A stretch of 64,000 bases of DNA from Streptomyces ochraceiscleroticus (GTDB lineage: Bacteria; Actinomycetota; Actinomycetes; Streptomycetales; Streptomycetaceae), in assembly GCF_000720485.1 (NCBI RefSeq), contig NZ_JOAX01000010.1, forward strand, positions 1-64,000, in the 5' to 3' direction. Numbering within the stretch: position 1 is the first letter of the stretch; each line of letters opens with the position of its first letter. The notes beneath the pieces were generated by a model. It did not search any database, was not told the origin of the DNA, and worked only from the letters and a program-made list of their open reading frames with translations. The translations under genes and the position numbers were made by a program. Below are positions 1-8,465 of this stretch, piece by piece.

Positions 1-60
1 CTGCTGAAGGGGAGGGGGCGGGGGGGGAGGGGGAGGCCCCCCGGAGGGGCGCATTGAGCC

Positions 61-474
61 TCACCCCCCGTTCTCCGCAAGCCACGCGGGATCCGGCTCG
101 ATGAGCTGGAGTACTTCGATCAGGATGCCTTCCGGGCTGCGGACGTTGAAGCGGCGCTGGCCCCACGGCTCGTCCCGCAGCGGGTCGGTGATCGGCACTC
201 CCCGCTTGCGCAGCGTGGCCTCTTCGGCGGCCGCGTCCGCGACGAGGAAGGCCAGGCAGAGGCCCGCGGTGTCCTGGGTGCGGAAGCCCTGCGGCATGGA
301 TTCGTGGCCGCGTTGGACGAAGTCCAGGACGTACGCGGGGTGTTCGGGGTGGTGCAGGCTCACGTACCAGCCCAGGTCGGCGACCTGGGTGAAGCCGAAG
401 TGTTCGGTGTAGAAGCGGCTGCTGGCGGCGGTGTCGTCGGTCAGTACGGCGATGCCCAGCTTTTCGAAGCGCAT
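61..474 (-). CDS. VOC family (glyoxalase/bleomycin-resistance fold) protein
   Basis: A 137-residue protein of the vicinal-oxygen-chelate superfamily, a fold used by glyoxalases, dioxygenases and antibiotic-binding proteins. It shows the N-terminal half-module (RFEKLGIAVLTDD, then SRFYTEHFGF) and the C-terminal half-module ending FNVRSPEGILIEVLQL, where the final Glu is the usual metal ligand. I start at the ATG at 474 because GGGAGGGG lies four bases upstream; the frame is open 13 codons further but lacks a better site. It is divergent from a TetR regulator, which may control it. The substrate cannot be deduced. Confidence 0.85.
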   Translation of the reverse strand: MRFEKLGIAVLTDDTAASSRFYTEHFGFTQVADLGWYVSLHHPEHPAYVLDFVQRGHESMPQGFRTQDTAGLCLAFLVADAAAEEATLRKRGVPITDPLRDEPWGQRRFNVRSPEGILIEVLQLIEPDPAWLAENGG

Positions 475-507
475 GGGTCCCCTCCCTGTGGGCGGCCGGA
501 TGCCGCT

Positions 508-543
508 AACCACTCTATGTGTAGTACGTTACCCGTAGTGGTT
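508..543. promoter_or_regulatory. Inverted repeat between divergent VOC and TetR genes
   Basis: The arms AACCACT (508-514) and AGTGGTT (537-543) are perfect complements separated by 22 bp, centred in the gap between two divergent starts. An autoregulatory TetR operator is the natural reading, but the arms are wide apart for a single TetR site, so this is inference. Confidence 0.4.
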
Positions 544-570
544 GCAAGGAGTGGGGCGAGGAGGCTGCCG

Positions 571-1146
571 GTGGTGCGGAATCCGGAGCGGCGTACGGCG
601 CTGGTGGATGCGGCGATCGAGGTGCTGGCGCGGGACGGTGCGCGGGGGCTGACGTTCCGCGCCGTGGACGCGGAGGCGGGCGTGCCGAAGGGCACCGCGT
701 CCAACTACTTCGCCAGCAGGGGCGAGCTGTTGGCGCAGGTCAGCGGGCAGATCCACCAGCGCATCGCGCCGGGCCCGGACGAGGTCGCCGAGGTCATGAC
801 GGCGCCGCGCGGGCGCGAGCTGGTGACCGAGCTGATGGGGTGGATCAACCGTAGAGTGAGCGCGGACCGCACCGGCTACCTGGCGATGCTGGAGCTGCGC
901 CTGGAGGCCACCCGGCGGCCCGAGCTGCGGGAGGAGCTGACCGCCACCATGCGCGGCACGCTGGAGGACGATCTCCGCTTCCACCGGGAGGGCGGGCTGC
1001 CGGGCGACCGTACGGCCGTGCTGCTGATGTATCTCGCGATGACCGGACTGATGCTGGAGCAGCTCACGCTGCCGGGTGTGGTGCCGGCCGAGGAGACGGA
1101 CGGGCTGATCGCCGCCCTGGTCGACCGGGTGATCCCGGCCGGGTGA
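571..1146 (+). CDS. TetR family transcriptional regulator
   Basis: A roughly 191-residue one-component repressor. The N-terminal helix-turn-helix is clear: RRTALVDAAIEVLARDG, LTFRAVDAEAGVPKGTASNYF, with the usual helix 3 TASNYF ending. The remainder is an all-helical ligand-binding domain. The GTG at 571 is chosen because GAGGAGG sits six bases upstream; the neighbouring GTG at 574 is an alternative. The longer upstream frame overlaps the VOC gene and is not protein-like. It is divergent from the VOC gene, suggesting local control of that gene. The 3' end lies inside a 14-bp tandem duplication. Confidence 0.88.
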   Translation: MVRNPERRTALVDAAIEVLARDGARGLTFRAVDAEAGVPKGTASNYFASRGELLAQVSGQIHQRIAPGPDEVAEVMTAPRGRELVTELMGWINRRVSADRTGYLAMLELRLEATRRPELREELTATMRGTLEDDLRFHREGGLPGDRTAVLLMYLAMTGLMLEQLTLPGVVPAEETDGLIAALVDRVIPAG

Positions 1147-1158
1147 TCCCGACCGGGA
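1124..1158. repeat. 14-bp tandem repeat over the TetR stop codon
   Basis: Units ACCGGGTGATCCCG (1124-1137) and GCCGGGTGATCCCG (1138-1151) are followed by a half unit. The TGA stop at 1144-1146 is inside the second unit. Because 14 is not a multiple of three, the copies are read in different frames. Confidence 0.75.
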
Positions 1159-1200
1159 CCACCCTGCCGGGCCCTCTCGAGACCGGCGTAGAGCGGCGGC

Positions 1201-1632
1201 TCACTGCTCCCCGAACAGCTCCAGCAGTTCCTTCTTTTCGAACATGCGGGCAGTGTCCACCGCGGACGGTGAGCCCGCGGCCGGGTCCGCGCCGTGGCTC
1301 AGCAGCAGTCGTACGATCGCGTCCTCGCCCTTGAAGACCGCGCCCGCGATCGGGGTCTGGCCGCGGTCGTTGGGCCGGTCGGCGTCCGCGCCGCGCTGGA
1401 GCAGGGCCTCGACGGTCGCGACGTGGCCGTGGTACGCGGCCAGCATGAGGAGCGAATCGCCCTTGTCGTTGGTGAGGTTGGCGGGCACCCCGGCGTCGAC
1501 GTACGCGGCGACCGTGTCGGTGTCGCCCTGCCGCGCCAGGTCGAAGACCTTGGCCGCGAGCTGCAGCACCTCGGGGTCGTGCGCGTGCTCGATCGACTCG
1601 GGCCCCTGTGCGCCTGGTGTCGTCTCGCTCAT
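1201..1632 (-). CDS. Ankyrin repeat protein
   Basis: A 143-residue protein built of about three ankyrin repeats. Visible repeat cores include GDTDTVAAYVDAGVPANLTN, DSLLMLAAYHGHVATVEALL and GQTPIAGAVFKGEDAIVRLL, each followed by the loop with Asp/Asn-Gly residues. There is no signal peptide or membrane segment, so it is probably cytoplasmic and acts in protein binding. The start ATG gives MSETTPGAQG. Partner and function are unknown. Confidence 0.85.
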   Translation of the reverse strand: MSETTPGAQGPESIEHAHDPEVLQLAAKVFDLARQGDTDTVAAYVDAGVPANLTNDKGDSLLMLAAYHGHVATVEALLQRGADADRPNDRGQTPIAGAVFKGEDAIVRLLLSHGADPAAGSPSAVDTARMFEKKELLELFGEQ

Positions 1633-1706
1633 GCTGTCGGCCTCCTGCTCTCGTGGTGTGCGCCTGCACTCGCCACTTTATGCAGGCCACGGCCGTTGGC
1701 GGCGAC

Positions 1707-1774
1707 GGTACGCCTCAGAAGTCGGTACGCCTCGGAAGTCGGTACGCCGCAAAAGACGGTACGCCTCAGAAGAT
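1707..1774. repeat. 17-bp tandem repeat (4 copies) at the acetyltransferase stop codon
   Basis: Four consecutive 17-bp units begin GGTACGCCTCAGAAGTC and occupy 1707-1723, 1724-1740, 1741-1757 and 1758-1774. The last carries the TCA complement of the stop codon at 1766-1768. The first, with the same CTCAG core, is unchanged there; copies two and three have drifted. Confidence 0.85.
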
Positions 1775-3007
1775 GTCCGGGCACCATGGCCGGCGCGCCG
1801 TCCGCAGCAGCGCGTCCGCGGTGGCGAGCGCGCCGGGCCGGTCCTCCTGGACCCGGCCGAGCGCCGCGAGCCGCGTGGGGGACTCGTCGCCGAGGTACAG
1901 CGCGGCCAGCTCCCGGACGTCCAGGGTGAGGTCGGCGGAGCGGGTGGTGCGCGCGCAGGTGGCGCCTTCGGGCCCGGCGTCGAGGTGGTACCGGCCCGCG
2001 GCGTACCCGTCCGCGTCCCGCACCTCCAGGACCAGTGACCCGGACCCGCCGTACGTCCGCGCCGACAGCAACTCCGGTACGTCCAGGGGGCGGATCCACA
2101 GGTAGTCGGCGTGCTCCTCGATGCTCGCGGCGCGCGGGTCGCCGAGCAGCAGCGGCACCAGGTCGTCGGGGGCGCGGTGCCCGGTCTTCACGTGCAGGAT
2201 CCAGTCGATCGAGCAGAGGAAGTGCCACAGGGCGCGCTCGGCGGCCGGGGTGACCGCGATCAGCTTGCTGACCTCGAGCGTCTGCTCGGGCCGCTTGTGT
2301 TCCCAGCGGTCGTCACTGGTGTACGTGACCAGGCCCTCGACCTCGCCGTCGGCGGAGCGGTACACGGCGTGGAAGGGCTCCCGCCACTCTTCCTCGGGAA
2401 ACCGGACCGCCCCGGTCGCCTGCTGCCACCAGCGGTCGCCGCGCGAGACGGCGCCGGGCTGCCGGGCGCGGAAACGGTCGTGCAGGGCGGGGCCGAGCGT
2501 GCGTACCTCCTCCGGCGTCACGAAGTCCACCCGGCCGCCGTCCTGCGGACCCGCGTACCGGGTGTCCAGCCGGGCGCGGGCCACGTCGATGCGCCACTCC
2601 GTGAACGACGTGGCGGGCCCGAAGCCGTACCGTCCGTAGATCGGGTACTCCGCGGCGATCAGCGTGGCCACCGCGTCGCCGCGCTCCTTCGCCGCCGCCA
2701 GGTCCCGCGCCATCATCCGGCTGAGCAGGCCGCGGCGGCGGTGCGTGGGCGAGACGGTCACCTGGGAAACGGCGTCGGCCGGCACCCGGGCGCCGCCCAC
2801 GACCGTCAGCTCCTGCGCGAAGCTGCGGAAGGTCGCGACGCAGCGCCCGCCGTCGAACGCCCCCTGTGTACGCGTGAGATCCGCACCGCCGAGACGCCAC
2901 TCGACCAGTTCCTTGGACACCTCCGGCGAACTCAGGAAGCCGATCCCCACCGTCGCCAGCCAGCCGTGGAAGTCGTCCTCGCCGACCGTACGCACCTCAA
3001 GGCTCAT
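1766..3007 (-). CDS. GNAT family N-acetyltransferase, Eis-like
   Basis: A 413-residue protein with the three-part Eis architecture: an N-terminal GNAT domain with acetyl-CoA loop ([17 protein letters not shown], residues about 85-100), a second degenerate GNAT domain, and a C-terminal SCP2-like domain. The conserved [10 protein letters not shown] segment matches the region carrying the general-acid Tyr in mycobacterial Eis. The chain ends in Phe (CPDIF), and in Mycobacterium Eis the C-terminal Phe carboxylate is the catalytic base, so an intact end matters. Eis enzymes acetylate amines such as aminoglycosides and protein lysines; the substrate here is unknown. Confidence 0.85.
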   Translation of the reverse strand: MSLEVRTVGEDDFHGWLATVGIGFLSSPEVSKELVEWRLGGADLTRTQGAFDGGRCVATFRSFAQELTVVGGARVPADAVSQVTVSPTHRRRGLLSRMMARDLAAAKERGDAVATLIAAEYPIYGRYGFGPATSFTEWRIDVARARLDTRYAGPQDGGRVDFVTPEEVRTLGPALHDRFRARQPGAVSRGDRWWQQATGAVRFPEEEWREPFHAVYRSADGEVEGLVTYTSDDRWEHKRPEQTLEVSKLIAVTPAAERALWHFLCSIDWILHVKTGHRAPDDLVPLLLGDPRAASIEEHADYLWIRPLDVPELLSARTYGGSGSLVLEVRDADGYAAGRYHLDAGPEGATCARTTRSADLTLDVRELAALYLGDESPTRLAALGRVQEDRPGALATADALLRTARRPWCPDIF

Positions 3008-3082
3008 ACTCGTACGCTAGCCACGCTCCTGACGGGTTGTCGCATGGTTTTCGGGGCCCCGACGGCCCCGACGGCGCGCCGA

Positions 3083-3211
3083 CGGCTCAGAGCGGTGCCC
3101 GCGGCTCAGAGCGGTGCTCGCGGAGCAGAAAGGCGCTCGCGGCTCAGAGCGATACCCCTGGCTCAGAGCGGTGCTCGTGAACCGGAGCGGTGCCGACGGC
3201 TCAGAACGACG
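3083..3211. repeat. 19-bp tandem repeat (about 7 copies) at the asparaginase stop codon
   Basis: Units of 19 bp start at 3083, 3102, 3121, 3140, 3159, 3178 and 3197, with the last partial. The best copies read CGGCTCAGAGCGGTGCTCG. The terminal unit contains the stop codon complement TCA at 3201-3203 in the same CTCAGA context as the other copies, so the array looks like outward duplication of the gene's final codons. Confidence 0.85.
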
Positions 3212-4253
3212 CCGCCCGGATCTCCCCCACCCGCTCCGCCCCGCCGGTGAGCGGCACGTCCGCGATGCGGTCGAGTACCGGGGCGTCGATGCCCATCAGG
3301 CGCAGGGTGCGGGCCAGGACCGGGCCGAGCGTGCGGGTCGCGCCGTCGTCGATCTTGAAGGCGAGCGCGCGGCCGTCGGGCAGCGTCAGTGCCTGTACGG
3401 CCTCCGCGCCCATCTTGGACAGCACGCCCGGGATCTCCCGCATCAGCCAGGTGTCGGGGCGGCGGGTGCCCGCGACGTACTCCGGGTGCGCGCGCATCGC
3501 GTCCGCGACCCGGCGCTCGGGGGTGCCGGGCTCGGCGAGTACGAAGTGCCGGTAGGAGCGGGCCAGGCCGGTCAGCGAGAGCGCCATCAGGGGCGCGCCG
3601 CAGCCGTCCGTGCCGATGTGGTCGACGGCCTCGCCGCTCGCGTCCCGTACGGCCTGCAGGACGAGCTGCTGGAGCGGGTGGTGCTGGTCGAGGTAGCTCT
3701 CCAGGGGCCAGCCGTTGGCGGCGCAGACGGCGAGCATCGCGGTGTGCTTGCCGGAGCAGTTCATGGTCAGCCGGTCGCGGACCTTGCCGGCCGCCAGGTA
3801 GCTCTCCGCCTCGGCCGGGTCCAGCGGCAGGTCCGGCGGGGTCTGGAGCTGCTCGGGGGAGAGGCCGAACTCGGCGAGCATCTTCTGGACCAGATCGAGG
3901 TGGAAGCTTTCGCCGGAGTGGCTGGCGGCGGCCAGGGCGAGGCGCTCGCCGCTCAGGTCCAGGCCCGCGCGGAGGATCGCGGCGGCCTGCATCGGCTTGT
4001 TCGAGGAGCGCGGGAAGATCGGCGAGTCCACGTCGCCCAGCGCCAGGTCGACGCTGCCGTCGGCAGCCAGGACGACCAGCGAGCCGCGGTGCACGCCCTC
4101 GACGAAGCCGGACCGGACGACCTCGGCCAGCACGGGCGGAATGCCTGCCCCGGCGGGCCGTCCAGTGGCGGACGCTCCGGATATCGGCGCGTCCGCACCG
4201 GATATCGGGCCGGTGGGCTCATGCGTGGGCTCGGGGGCGGAGGAGGAGGTCAT
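3201..4253 (-). CDS. Asparaginase (AnsA/thermolabile L-asparaginase family)
   Basis: A 350-residue enzyme of the second bacterial asparaginase class (COG4448 type), expected to hydrolyse L-asparagine to aspartate and ammonia. Family motifs include VHRGSLVVLAADGSV near residue 55, PIFPRSSNKPMQA, SHSGE, NCSGKHTAML and GTDGCGAP. The first 45 residues are a Pro/Ala-rich extension without signal-peptide features. GGAAGG lies seven bases before the ATG at 4253. The gene runs codirectionally with the Eis-like gene. The stop codon sits in a 19-bp tandem array. Confidence 0.88.
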   Translation of the reverse strand: MTSSSAPEPTHEPTGPISGADAPISGASATGRPAGAGIPPVLAEVVRSGFVEGVHRGSLVVLAADGSVDLALGDVDSPIFPRSSNKPMQAAAILRAGLDLSGERLALAAASHSGESFHLDLVQKMLAEFGLSPEQLQTPPDLPLDPAEAESYLAAGKVRDRLTMNCSGKHTAMLAVCAANGWPLESYLDQHHPLQQLVLQAVRDASGEAVDHIGTDGCGAPLMALSLTGLARSYRHFVLAEPGTPERRVADAMRAHPEYVAGTRRPDTWLMREIPGVLSKMGAEAVQALTLPDGRALAFKIDDGATRTLGPVLARTLRLMGIDAPVLDRIADVPLTGGAERVGEIRAASF

Positions 4254-4312
4254 CGCGGGCCTTCCGGGGACGGGTCACGGACCGCCTCCTCGGAAGGCCG
4301 GTGGCCTCCGCG

Positions 4313-5047
4313 TCAGGAGAGCAGGTCGTCTACTTGCGCTTCCCCTTCACGGTACCTGCGGGCGATCTCCGCGCTGCAATCGTCCGCCGTGCGCTGCAGC
4401 GACTGGCGGCGCAGCGAGACCTGCCGCTCGTACTGGACCAGCCGGCCCATCGCCTCCCGCAGCTCGGCGTCGGTGCGGGCGCCCAGGTCGGAGAGCTCGA
4501 CCTCGCCGAGCATGTCCTCGGCGAGCCGGCGGTACTCCTCGCTGTGCGGCGTCCCGACCGTCACATGCCGGGCCGAGGAGCGGTGCCGCGACGGCCCGTC
4601 CGTCAGGATCTCCGGCAGCCGGTCCAGGACCGTGGTCTGCGGCGCGGCCCGCCGGGCCGCCTCGGCGCGCAGGATGTCGATCCGGCCCTGGAGCAGTCGG
4701 CGTACATAGCTGAGGTCCGCCTCCTCCTGTTGCGCGTCCCTGCGCAGCTTGCGGATCTCGGGCAGGCCGAGTCCCGAGAGGTCGGGCCGGGGGGCCGGAC
4801 GGAAGCGGTCGCGCTGCAGCGGAGGGCGGGGCTGTGCCGGGCCTGCGGGGAGCATGGGGCCATCCTCGGTGCGGTCACCGTCCTGTGCCGGGTGCCCGGG
4901 CGGGGGCGCCGGCTCGGGCCGGGACGTGGACGTCGTCGTCGGCGGGGGCAGGGGCCCGCTCGCGGACGCTGCCGCGGCCCCTTGGGTGGATGTACGGGCA
5001 AATGGTACGGAACCGGAAGGTGTCTGCCCGGCGCCGGCGGTGCTCAT
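4313..5047 (-). CDS. rsiG: c-di-GMP-binding anti-sigma factor RsiG
   Basis: A 244-residue protein with a disordered Pro/Ser/Thr-rich N-terminal 110 residues and a helical C-terminal half. That half holds two copies of the motif known from RsiG, E(X)3S(X)2R(X)3Q(X)3D. Copy one runs through [16 protein letters not shown] and copy two through [17 protein letters not shown]. In Streptomyces RsiG sequesters the sporulation sigma factor WhiG when loaded with c-di-GMP. The start at 5047 follows GAGGGGACGG; a start further in is possible because the N-terminus is low complexity. whiG is not in the window. Confidence 0.85.
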   Translation of the reverse strand: MSTAGAGQTPSGSVPFARTSTQGAAAASASGPLPPPTTTSTSRPEPAPPPGHPAQDGDRTEDGPMLPAGPAQPRPPLQRDRFRPAPRPDLSGLGLPEIRKLRRDAQQEEADLSYVRRLLQGRIDILRAEAARRAAPQTTVLDRLPEILTDGPSRHRSSARHVTVGTPHSEEYRRLAEDMLGEVELSDLGARTDAELREAMGRLVQYERQVSLRRQSLQRTADDCSAEIARRYREGEAQVDDLLS

Positions 5048-5265
5048 GCGTATGTCCGTCCCCTCGTGCGGTGCGGTCCCGGAGCCGAATGGTCCCGCGC
5101 ACCTTGTGCACGCATCGTGCCACTGCGAGCGGTGTGCGCGCAGGGTCATCGGCCCGCGAACGGTCCGTGTGGGGGTACGCCGTGCGCCGTCGTTGGGCTG
5201 TCCGGGTGGCGCGGGGCGCCGCACCCCGTGGGGTGGTCTGGGGTGGCGCCCGGCATCATGGCGGT

Positions 5266-5691
5266 ATGCGAGCAGTGGTGCAGAGGGTGAACGGCGCACG
5301 CGTCGACGTGGCGGGCGAGACGGTCGGCGAGGTCGTGGGGGAGGGGCTGTGCGTCCTGGTCGGCGTGACGCACGACGACACCCCGGAGAAGGCGGCGCAG
5401 CTCGCCCGCAAGCTGTGGTCGGTGCGCATCCTCGACGGTGAGAAGTCATGCTCGGACACGGGGGCGGGGCTGCTGGTGATCAGCCAGTTCACGTTGTACG
5501 GGGACGCGCGGAAGGGGCGTCGGCCCACGTGGAACGCGGCGGCTCCGGGGCCGGTGGCCGAGCCGCTGGTCGACGAGGTCGTGGCGCAGCTGCGGGCGCT
5601 GGGCGCGCATGTGGAAACGGGCCGGTTCGGCGCGGACATGAAGGTCTCGCTGACGAACGACGGCCCGTTCACGGTGCTGGTCGAGGTCTAA
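5266..5691 (+). CDS. dtd: D-aminoacyl-tRNA deacylase
   Basis: A 141-residue cytoplasmic enzyme that removes D-amino acids (classically D-Tyr) and glycine from mischarged tRNA. It begins [13 protein letters not shown] and carries both family signatures: SQFTLYGD (about residues 76-83) and the Gly-cisPro motif in LTNDGPFT near the end. Its length is typical of the family, allowing for a slightly short loop before the first signature. The ATG at 5266 gives the conserved MRAVVQRV N-terminus. Its 3' end overlaps the convergent ygfZ stop by four bases (CTAA). Confidence 0.95.
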   Translation: MRAVVQRVNGARVDVAGETVGEVVGEGLCVLVGVTHDDTPEKAAQLARKLWSVRILDGEKSCSDTGAGLLVISQFTLYGDARKGRRPTWNAAAPGPVAEPLVDEVVAQLRALGAHVETGRFGADMKVSLTNDGPFTVLVEV

Positions 5692-6671
5692 GGCTCGACA
5701 ACGACCTCCTGCGCCGCAGCCGTCCCGTCCGCCATCAGTTCCGCGTCCACCGCGACGTTGCGCTTGACCAGTGCCAGTGCGATCGGTCCCAGCTCGTGGT
5801 GGCGGGCCGAGGTCGTCACGAAGCCGATCTGGCGGCCGTCGGGGCCGTCGGCGGCGAGTCGGACCGGCGCGCCGTGGCCCGACAGTTTCACCTCGCTGCC
5901 GTCCAGGTGCAGGAAGACCAGGCGGCGCGGCGGCTTCCCCAGGTTGTGGACGCGGGCGACGGTTTCCTGACCGCGGTAGCAGCCCTTCTGGAGGTGGACG
6001 GCCGTGCCGATCCAGCCCAGCTCGTGCGGGATGGTGCGGTGGTCGGTCTCCAGGCCGAGCCGCGGGCGGTGCGCCTCGACGCGCAGCGCCTCCAGGGCCA
6101 GTACGCCGATCGCGGGGCCGTGCGCGGCGGCGAAGTCCGCCAGGGAGGCGCGCGGCAGGAAGAGGTCGCGGCCGTGCGGCGTCTCGCGGACGGCGGCGGC
6201 GTCCCCGGGCGTCTCGGTGATGGAGCCGGCCGGCAGGTGGACGACGGCGATCTCCTCCGTGCGGTCGGCGGCCTCGACCCGGTAGAAGAACTTCATGCTT
6301 TCCAGGTACGCGAGCAGCGCTTCCTGGGTGCCGGGCTCGGTGTGCATCCAGGTCGTCTCGCCGTCGTCGACGAGGTAGACCGCGTGCTCGATGTGGCCGT
6401 TGGCGGAGAGGATCAGCGCCTCGGTGGCGTGGCCGGGCGCCAGCTCGCTGACGTGCTGCGTGAGCAGCAGGTGCAGCCAGGTCAGCCGTTCGGGGCCGGA
6501 GACGGACAGCACGCCGCGGTGCGAGAGGTCCACGAAGCCGGCGCCGTCGGCGAGGGCGCGTTGCTCGCGGAAGAGGTCGCCGTAGTGGGCGGCGACGCCT
6601 TCGTCGGGGGCCTCGGCGGGGACGGCACCGGGCAGCGACAGCAGGGGGCTGGCTTCAGCGGGACGCAGCAT
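5688..6671 (-). CDS. ygfZ: Folate-binding YgfZ/CAF17-like protein
   Basis: A 327-residue GcvT-like folate-binding protein that helps assemble or repair iron-sulfur clusters. The diagnostic motif [18 protein letters not shown] is at about residues 225-242 and contains the conserved Cys; [20 protein letters not shown] marks the N-terminal aminomethyltransferase-like part. The chosen ATG at 6671 gives [10 protein letters not shown]; the longer frame would run back into nur. It lies downstream of and codirectional with nur (77 bp gap). Convergent overlap with dtd. Confidence 0.92.
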   Translation of the reverse strand: MLRPAEASPLLSLPGAVPAEAPDEGVAAHYGDLFREQRALADGAGFVDLSHRGVLSVSGPERLTWLHLLLTQHVSELAPGHATEALILSANGHIEHAVYLVDDGETTWMHTEPGTQEALLAYLESMKFFYRVEAADRTEEIAVVHLPAGSITETPGDAAAVRETPHGRDLFLPRASLADFAAAHGPAIGVLALEALRVEAHRPRLGLETDHRTIPHELGWIGTAVHLQKGCYRGQETVARVHNLGKPPRRLVFLHLDGSEVKLSGHGAPVRLAADGPDGRQIGFVTTSARHHELGPIALALVKRNVAVDAELMADGTAAAQEVVVEP

Positions 6672-6748
6672 GGTTACCAGCGTACGACCCGGTACTACCG
6701 GAGGGTCGGCCCGCCAGGGCTTCTGCCGGATCTCCGCGGCCCCGGACG

Positions 6749-7219
6749 TCAGCCGGCGTCCGTGCCGCCGGTCCCGGCGGCCTTCTCCGCGGCGTCCGCC
6801 GCCTTCGTGGTGCAGGCCGCGCAGCGGCCGAAGATCGCGAAATGCTTGAGGTCGGTCTCGAAGCCGAACTGCTCGCGCAGCGTCTCCGTGAAGGGCGCCG
6901 CGACCGACAGATCGGCCTCGATCACGTCCGTGCAGTCCCGGCACACCAGGTGGATGTGGTGGTGCCGGTCGGCGAGGTGGTAGGTGGGGGCGCCGTGCCC
7001 GAGGTGGGCATGGCTGACCAGCCCCAGTTCCTCCAGCAGCTCCAGGGTGCGGTAGACCGTGGAGATGTTGACGCCGCCCGCCGTCTTGCGCACCTCGGTG
7101 AGGATCTCGTCGGGCGTGGCGTGCTCCAGCCGGTCCACCGCCTCCAGCACGAGCTGCCGCTGGGGGGTCAGACGGTATCCGCGCTTACGGAGGTCGCTCT
7201 GCCAGTCGGTGGTCACCAC
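6749..7219 (-). CDS. nur: Nickel-responsive Fur-family regulator Nur
   Basis: A 156-residue Fur-family repressor with a winged helix (RLTPQRQLVLEAV, NISTVYRTLELLEELGLV) and a C-terminal dimerisation domain. The metal ligands described for Streptomyces coelicolor Nur are all at matching positions: His33, His86, His88 and His90 for the M-site, and His70, His72 and His126 for the nickel site. Structural-zinc CxxC pairs occur as CRDC and CAAC. Nur represses the Fe superoxide dismutase and nickel uptake genes when nickel is plentiful, and induces Ni-SOD. No sod or nik genes are in this window. Confidence 0.93.
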   Translation of the reverse strand: MVTTDWQSDLRKRGYRLTPQRQLVLEAVDRLEHATPDEILTEVRKTAGGVNISTVYRTLELLEELGLVSHAHLGHGAPTYHLADRHHHIHLVCRDCTDVIEADLSVAAPFTETLREQFGFETDLKHFAIFGRCAACTTKAADAAEKAAGTGGTDAG

Positions 7220-7259
7220 GCCCCCAGTGTAGGTGCGTCCGCCGGAGCCCCCGCCGGGG

Positions 7260-7865
7260 TTACGCCTCGCCCTGCGGCTTGTACGGGGTGCCGTCCGCGT
7301 TGAAGAAGGAGACGCCGTCCGGCATGTCGTCGGGCAGGCTCGCCGCCCACTCCTGGAGGTCCGCGTCGGCGACCTTCTTGAGGTGGGCCGACATGTACGG
7401 GCGCAGCGGGACGTCCGGCGTGGCCTTCTCGCCGACCCACATCAGGTCGCTGTTGACGTAGCCGTACAGCCGCTTGCCGCCGCTGTACGGGCCCGCGGCC
7501 TCGGTGCGGGCCACGGCGTCCGTCGCCAGGTCGATCTGCGGCTTCTGGTCGGCCAGCTCGCCGTACCAGACCTCGACGATGCCCTGGTCGCGGATCATGA
7601 CGATCTCGACCTTGCGGTCCGCGTCGATGCGCCAGTAGCCGCTCTCGGTCTCCAGCGGGCGGACCTTCTTGCCCTCGCCGTCCAGCACCCAGCTGTGCGA
7701 GGTGTACTCCAGGAAGTCACGGCCGTCGTGGGTGAAGGTGACCTCCTGCCCGAAGTTGCACTTCTCGGTGCCCGGGAAGTCGGCGACGCCGGCACCCTCC
7801 CAGCGGCCCAGGAGGAAGGCCAGCGGTACGAGGGCCGGGTTCAGGTCGGACGGGATCTCGATCAT
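7260..7865 (-). CDS. FABP-family/nitrobindin-like heme-binding protein
   Basis: A 201-residue beta-barrel protein of the THAP4/nitrobindin family. The N-terminal hallmark GRWEGAGVADFPG (about residues 20-32) fits GxWxGxG. The C-terminal MSAHLKKV carries the His that ligates heme in characterised members. These proteins bind ferric heme and react with nitric oxide and peroxynitrite. There is no signal peptide, so it is cytoplasmic. It runs codirectionally with nur and follows a 33-residue membrane-peptide gene. Confidence 0.88.
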   Translation of the reverse strand: MIEIPSDLNPALVPLAFLLGRWEGAGVADFPGTEKCNFGQEVTFTHDGRDFLEYTSHSWVLDGEGKKVRPLETESGYWRIDADRKVEIVMIRDQGIVEVWYGELADQKPQIDLATDAVARTEAAGPYSGGKRLYGYVNSDLMWVGEKATPDVPLRPYMSAHLKKVADADLQEWAASLPDDMPDGVSFFNADGTPYKPQGEA

Positions 7866-7917
7866 GAGAGCTCAGGCGATCTATAGAGAAAGGGGGAAGG
7901 TCTCGGTCCGCGCGTGC

Positions 7918-8019
7918 TCAGCGCTGGCCCTGGTACAGCTTCTTCCAGGTCAGACCGGCGAAGGCGATGACGCCGATGCCGACCAGGACGAGCAGAGTGG
8001 TGAAGAATGCCTCAAGCAC
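7918..8019 (-). CDS. Small single-pass membrane protein (33 residues)
   Basis: A 33-codon frame begins at GTG 8019, with GAGGAG eight bases upstream. It encodes one hydrophobic helix (FFTTLLVLVGIGVIAFAGL) followed by the basic, aromatic tail WKKLYQGQR, giving a plausible N-out/C-in topology. The good ribosome site, hydrophobic segment and position in a codirectional run support a real gene. No function can be given; it is not part of any family I can name. Confidence 0.7.
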   Translation of the reverse strand: MLEAFFTTLLVLVGIGVIAFAGLTWKKLYQGQR

Positions 8020-8157
8020 GAGCGCGCTCCTCGGACGGAGTGAGGGTTTACGGACCGTAGGTGAGTCTAGTCGCCGTGCGAAGCGGCGGCGCTGTGAGGT
8101 CCGCCCCAGCGGGCCGTCGGCGCCCTGCCTGCGGCGTTACCGGCGGACATGTGTCGT

Positions 8158-8415
8158 CTACCGGCGGCCCTTGTCGTCCAGCTCGCGCCACCAGCGGTCC
8201 GATTCCGGGTCGCCGGACTCGTCCCACCAGCGTTCGCCCGGCTCCCTGCGGTTGGCCACGATCGCCGCGAAGGGCGGGATGACCATGGCGACGACGCACA
8301 TCGCGACCGCCGCCGGGACGGACCAGAGCCGCACCACGCCCCAGGCCAGGACGAAGAGCGCGATGCAGACGGCCATCATGGCGTAGTACCGGCGATGACG
8401 GCGCTGGACGGACAT
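8158..8415 (-). CDS. DUF3099 family membrane protein
   Basis: An 85-residue protein of two transmembrane helices (YYAMMAVCIALFVLAWGVV and VPAAVAMCVVAMVIPPFAAI) with a conserved acidic/Trp tail (ERWWDESGDPESDRWWRELD), matching the DUF3099 pattern found in actinomycetes. The ATG at 8415 has GGAGG only one base away, too close for ideal initiation, so the start is uncertain and an upstream one is possible. Function unknown. Confidence 0.8.
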   Translation of the reverse strand: MSVQRRHRRYYAMMAVCIALFVLAWGVVRLWSVPAAVAMCVVAMVIPPFAAIVANRREPGERWWDESGDPESDRWWRELDDKGRR

Positions 8416-8465
8416 ACCTCCACGGTAAGACCGCGCGGCGGCGGGGGAAACCGTCCGCACACGCA

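Noticed and set aside
3083..3211. CRISPR array
   Set aside because: Repeats are contiguous 19-bp units without unique spacers and no cas gene is nearby; it is a simple tandem array.
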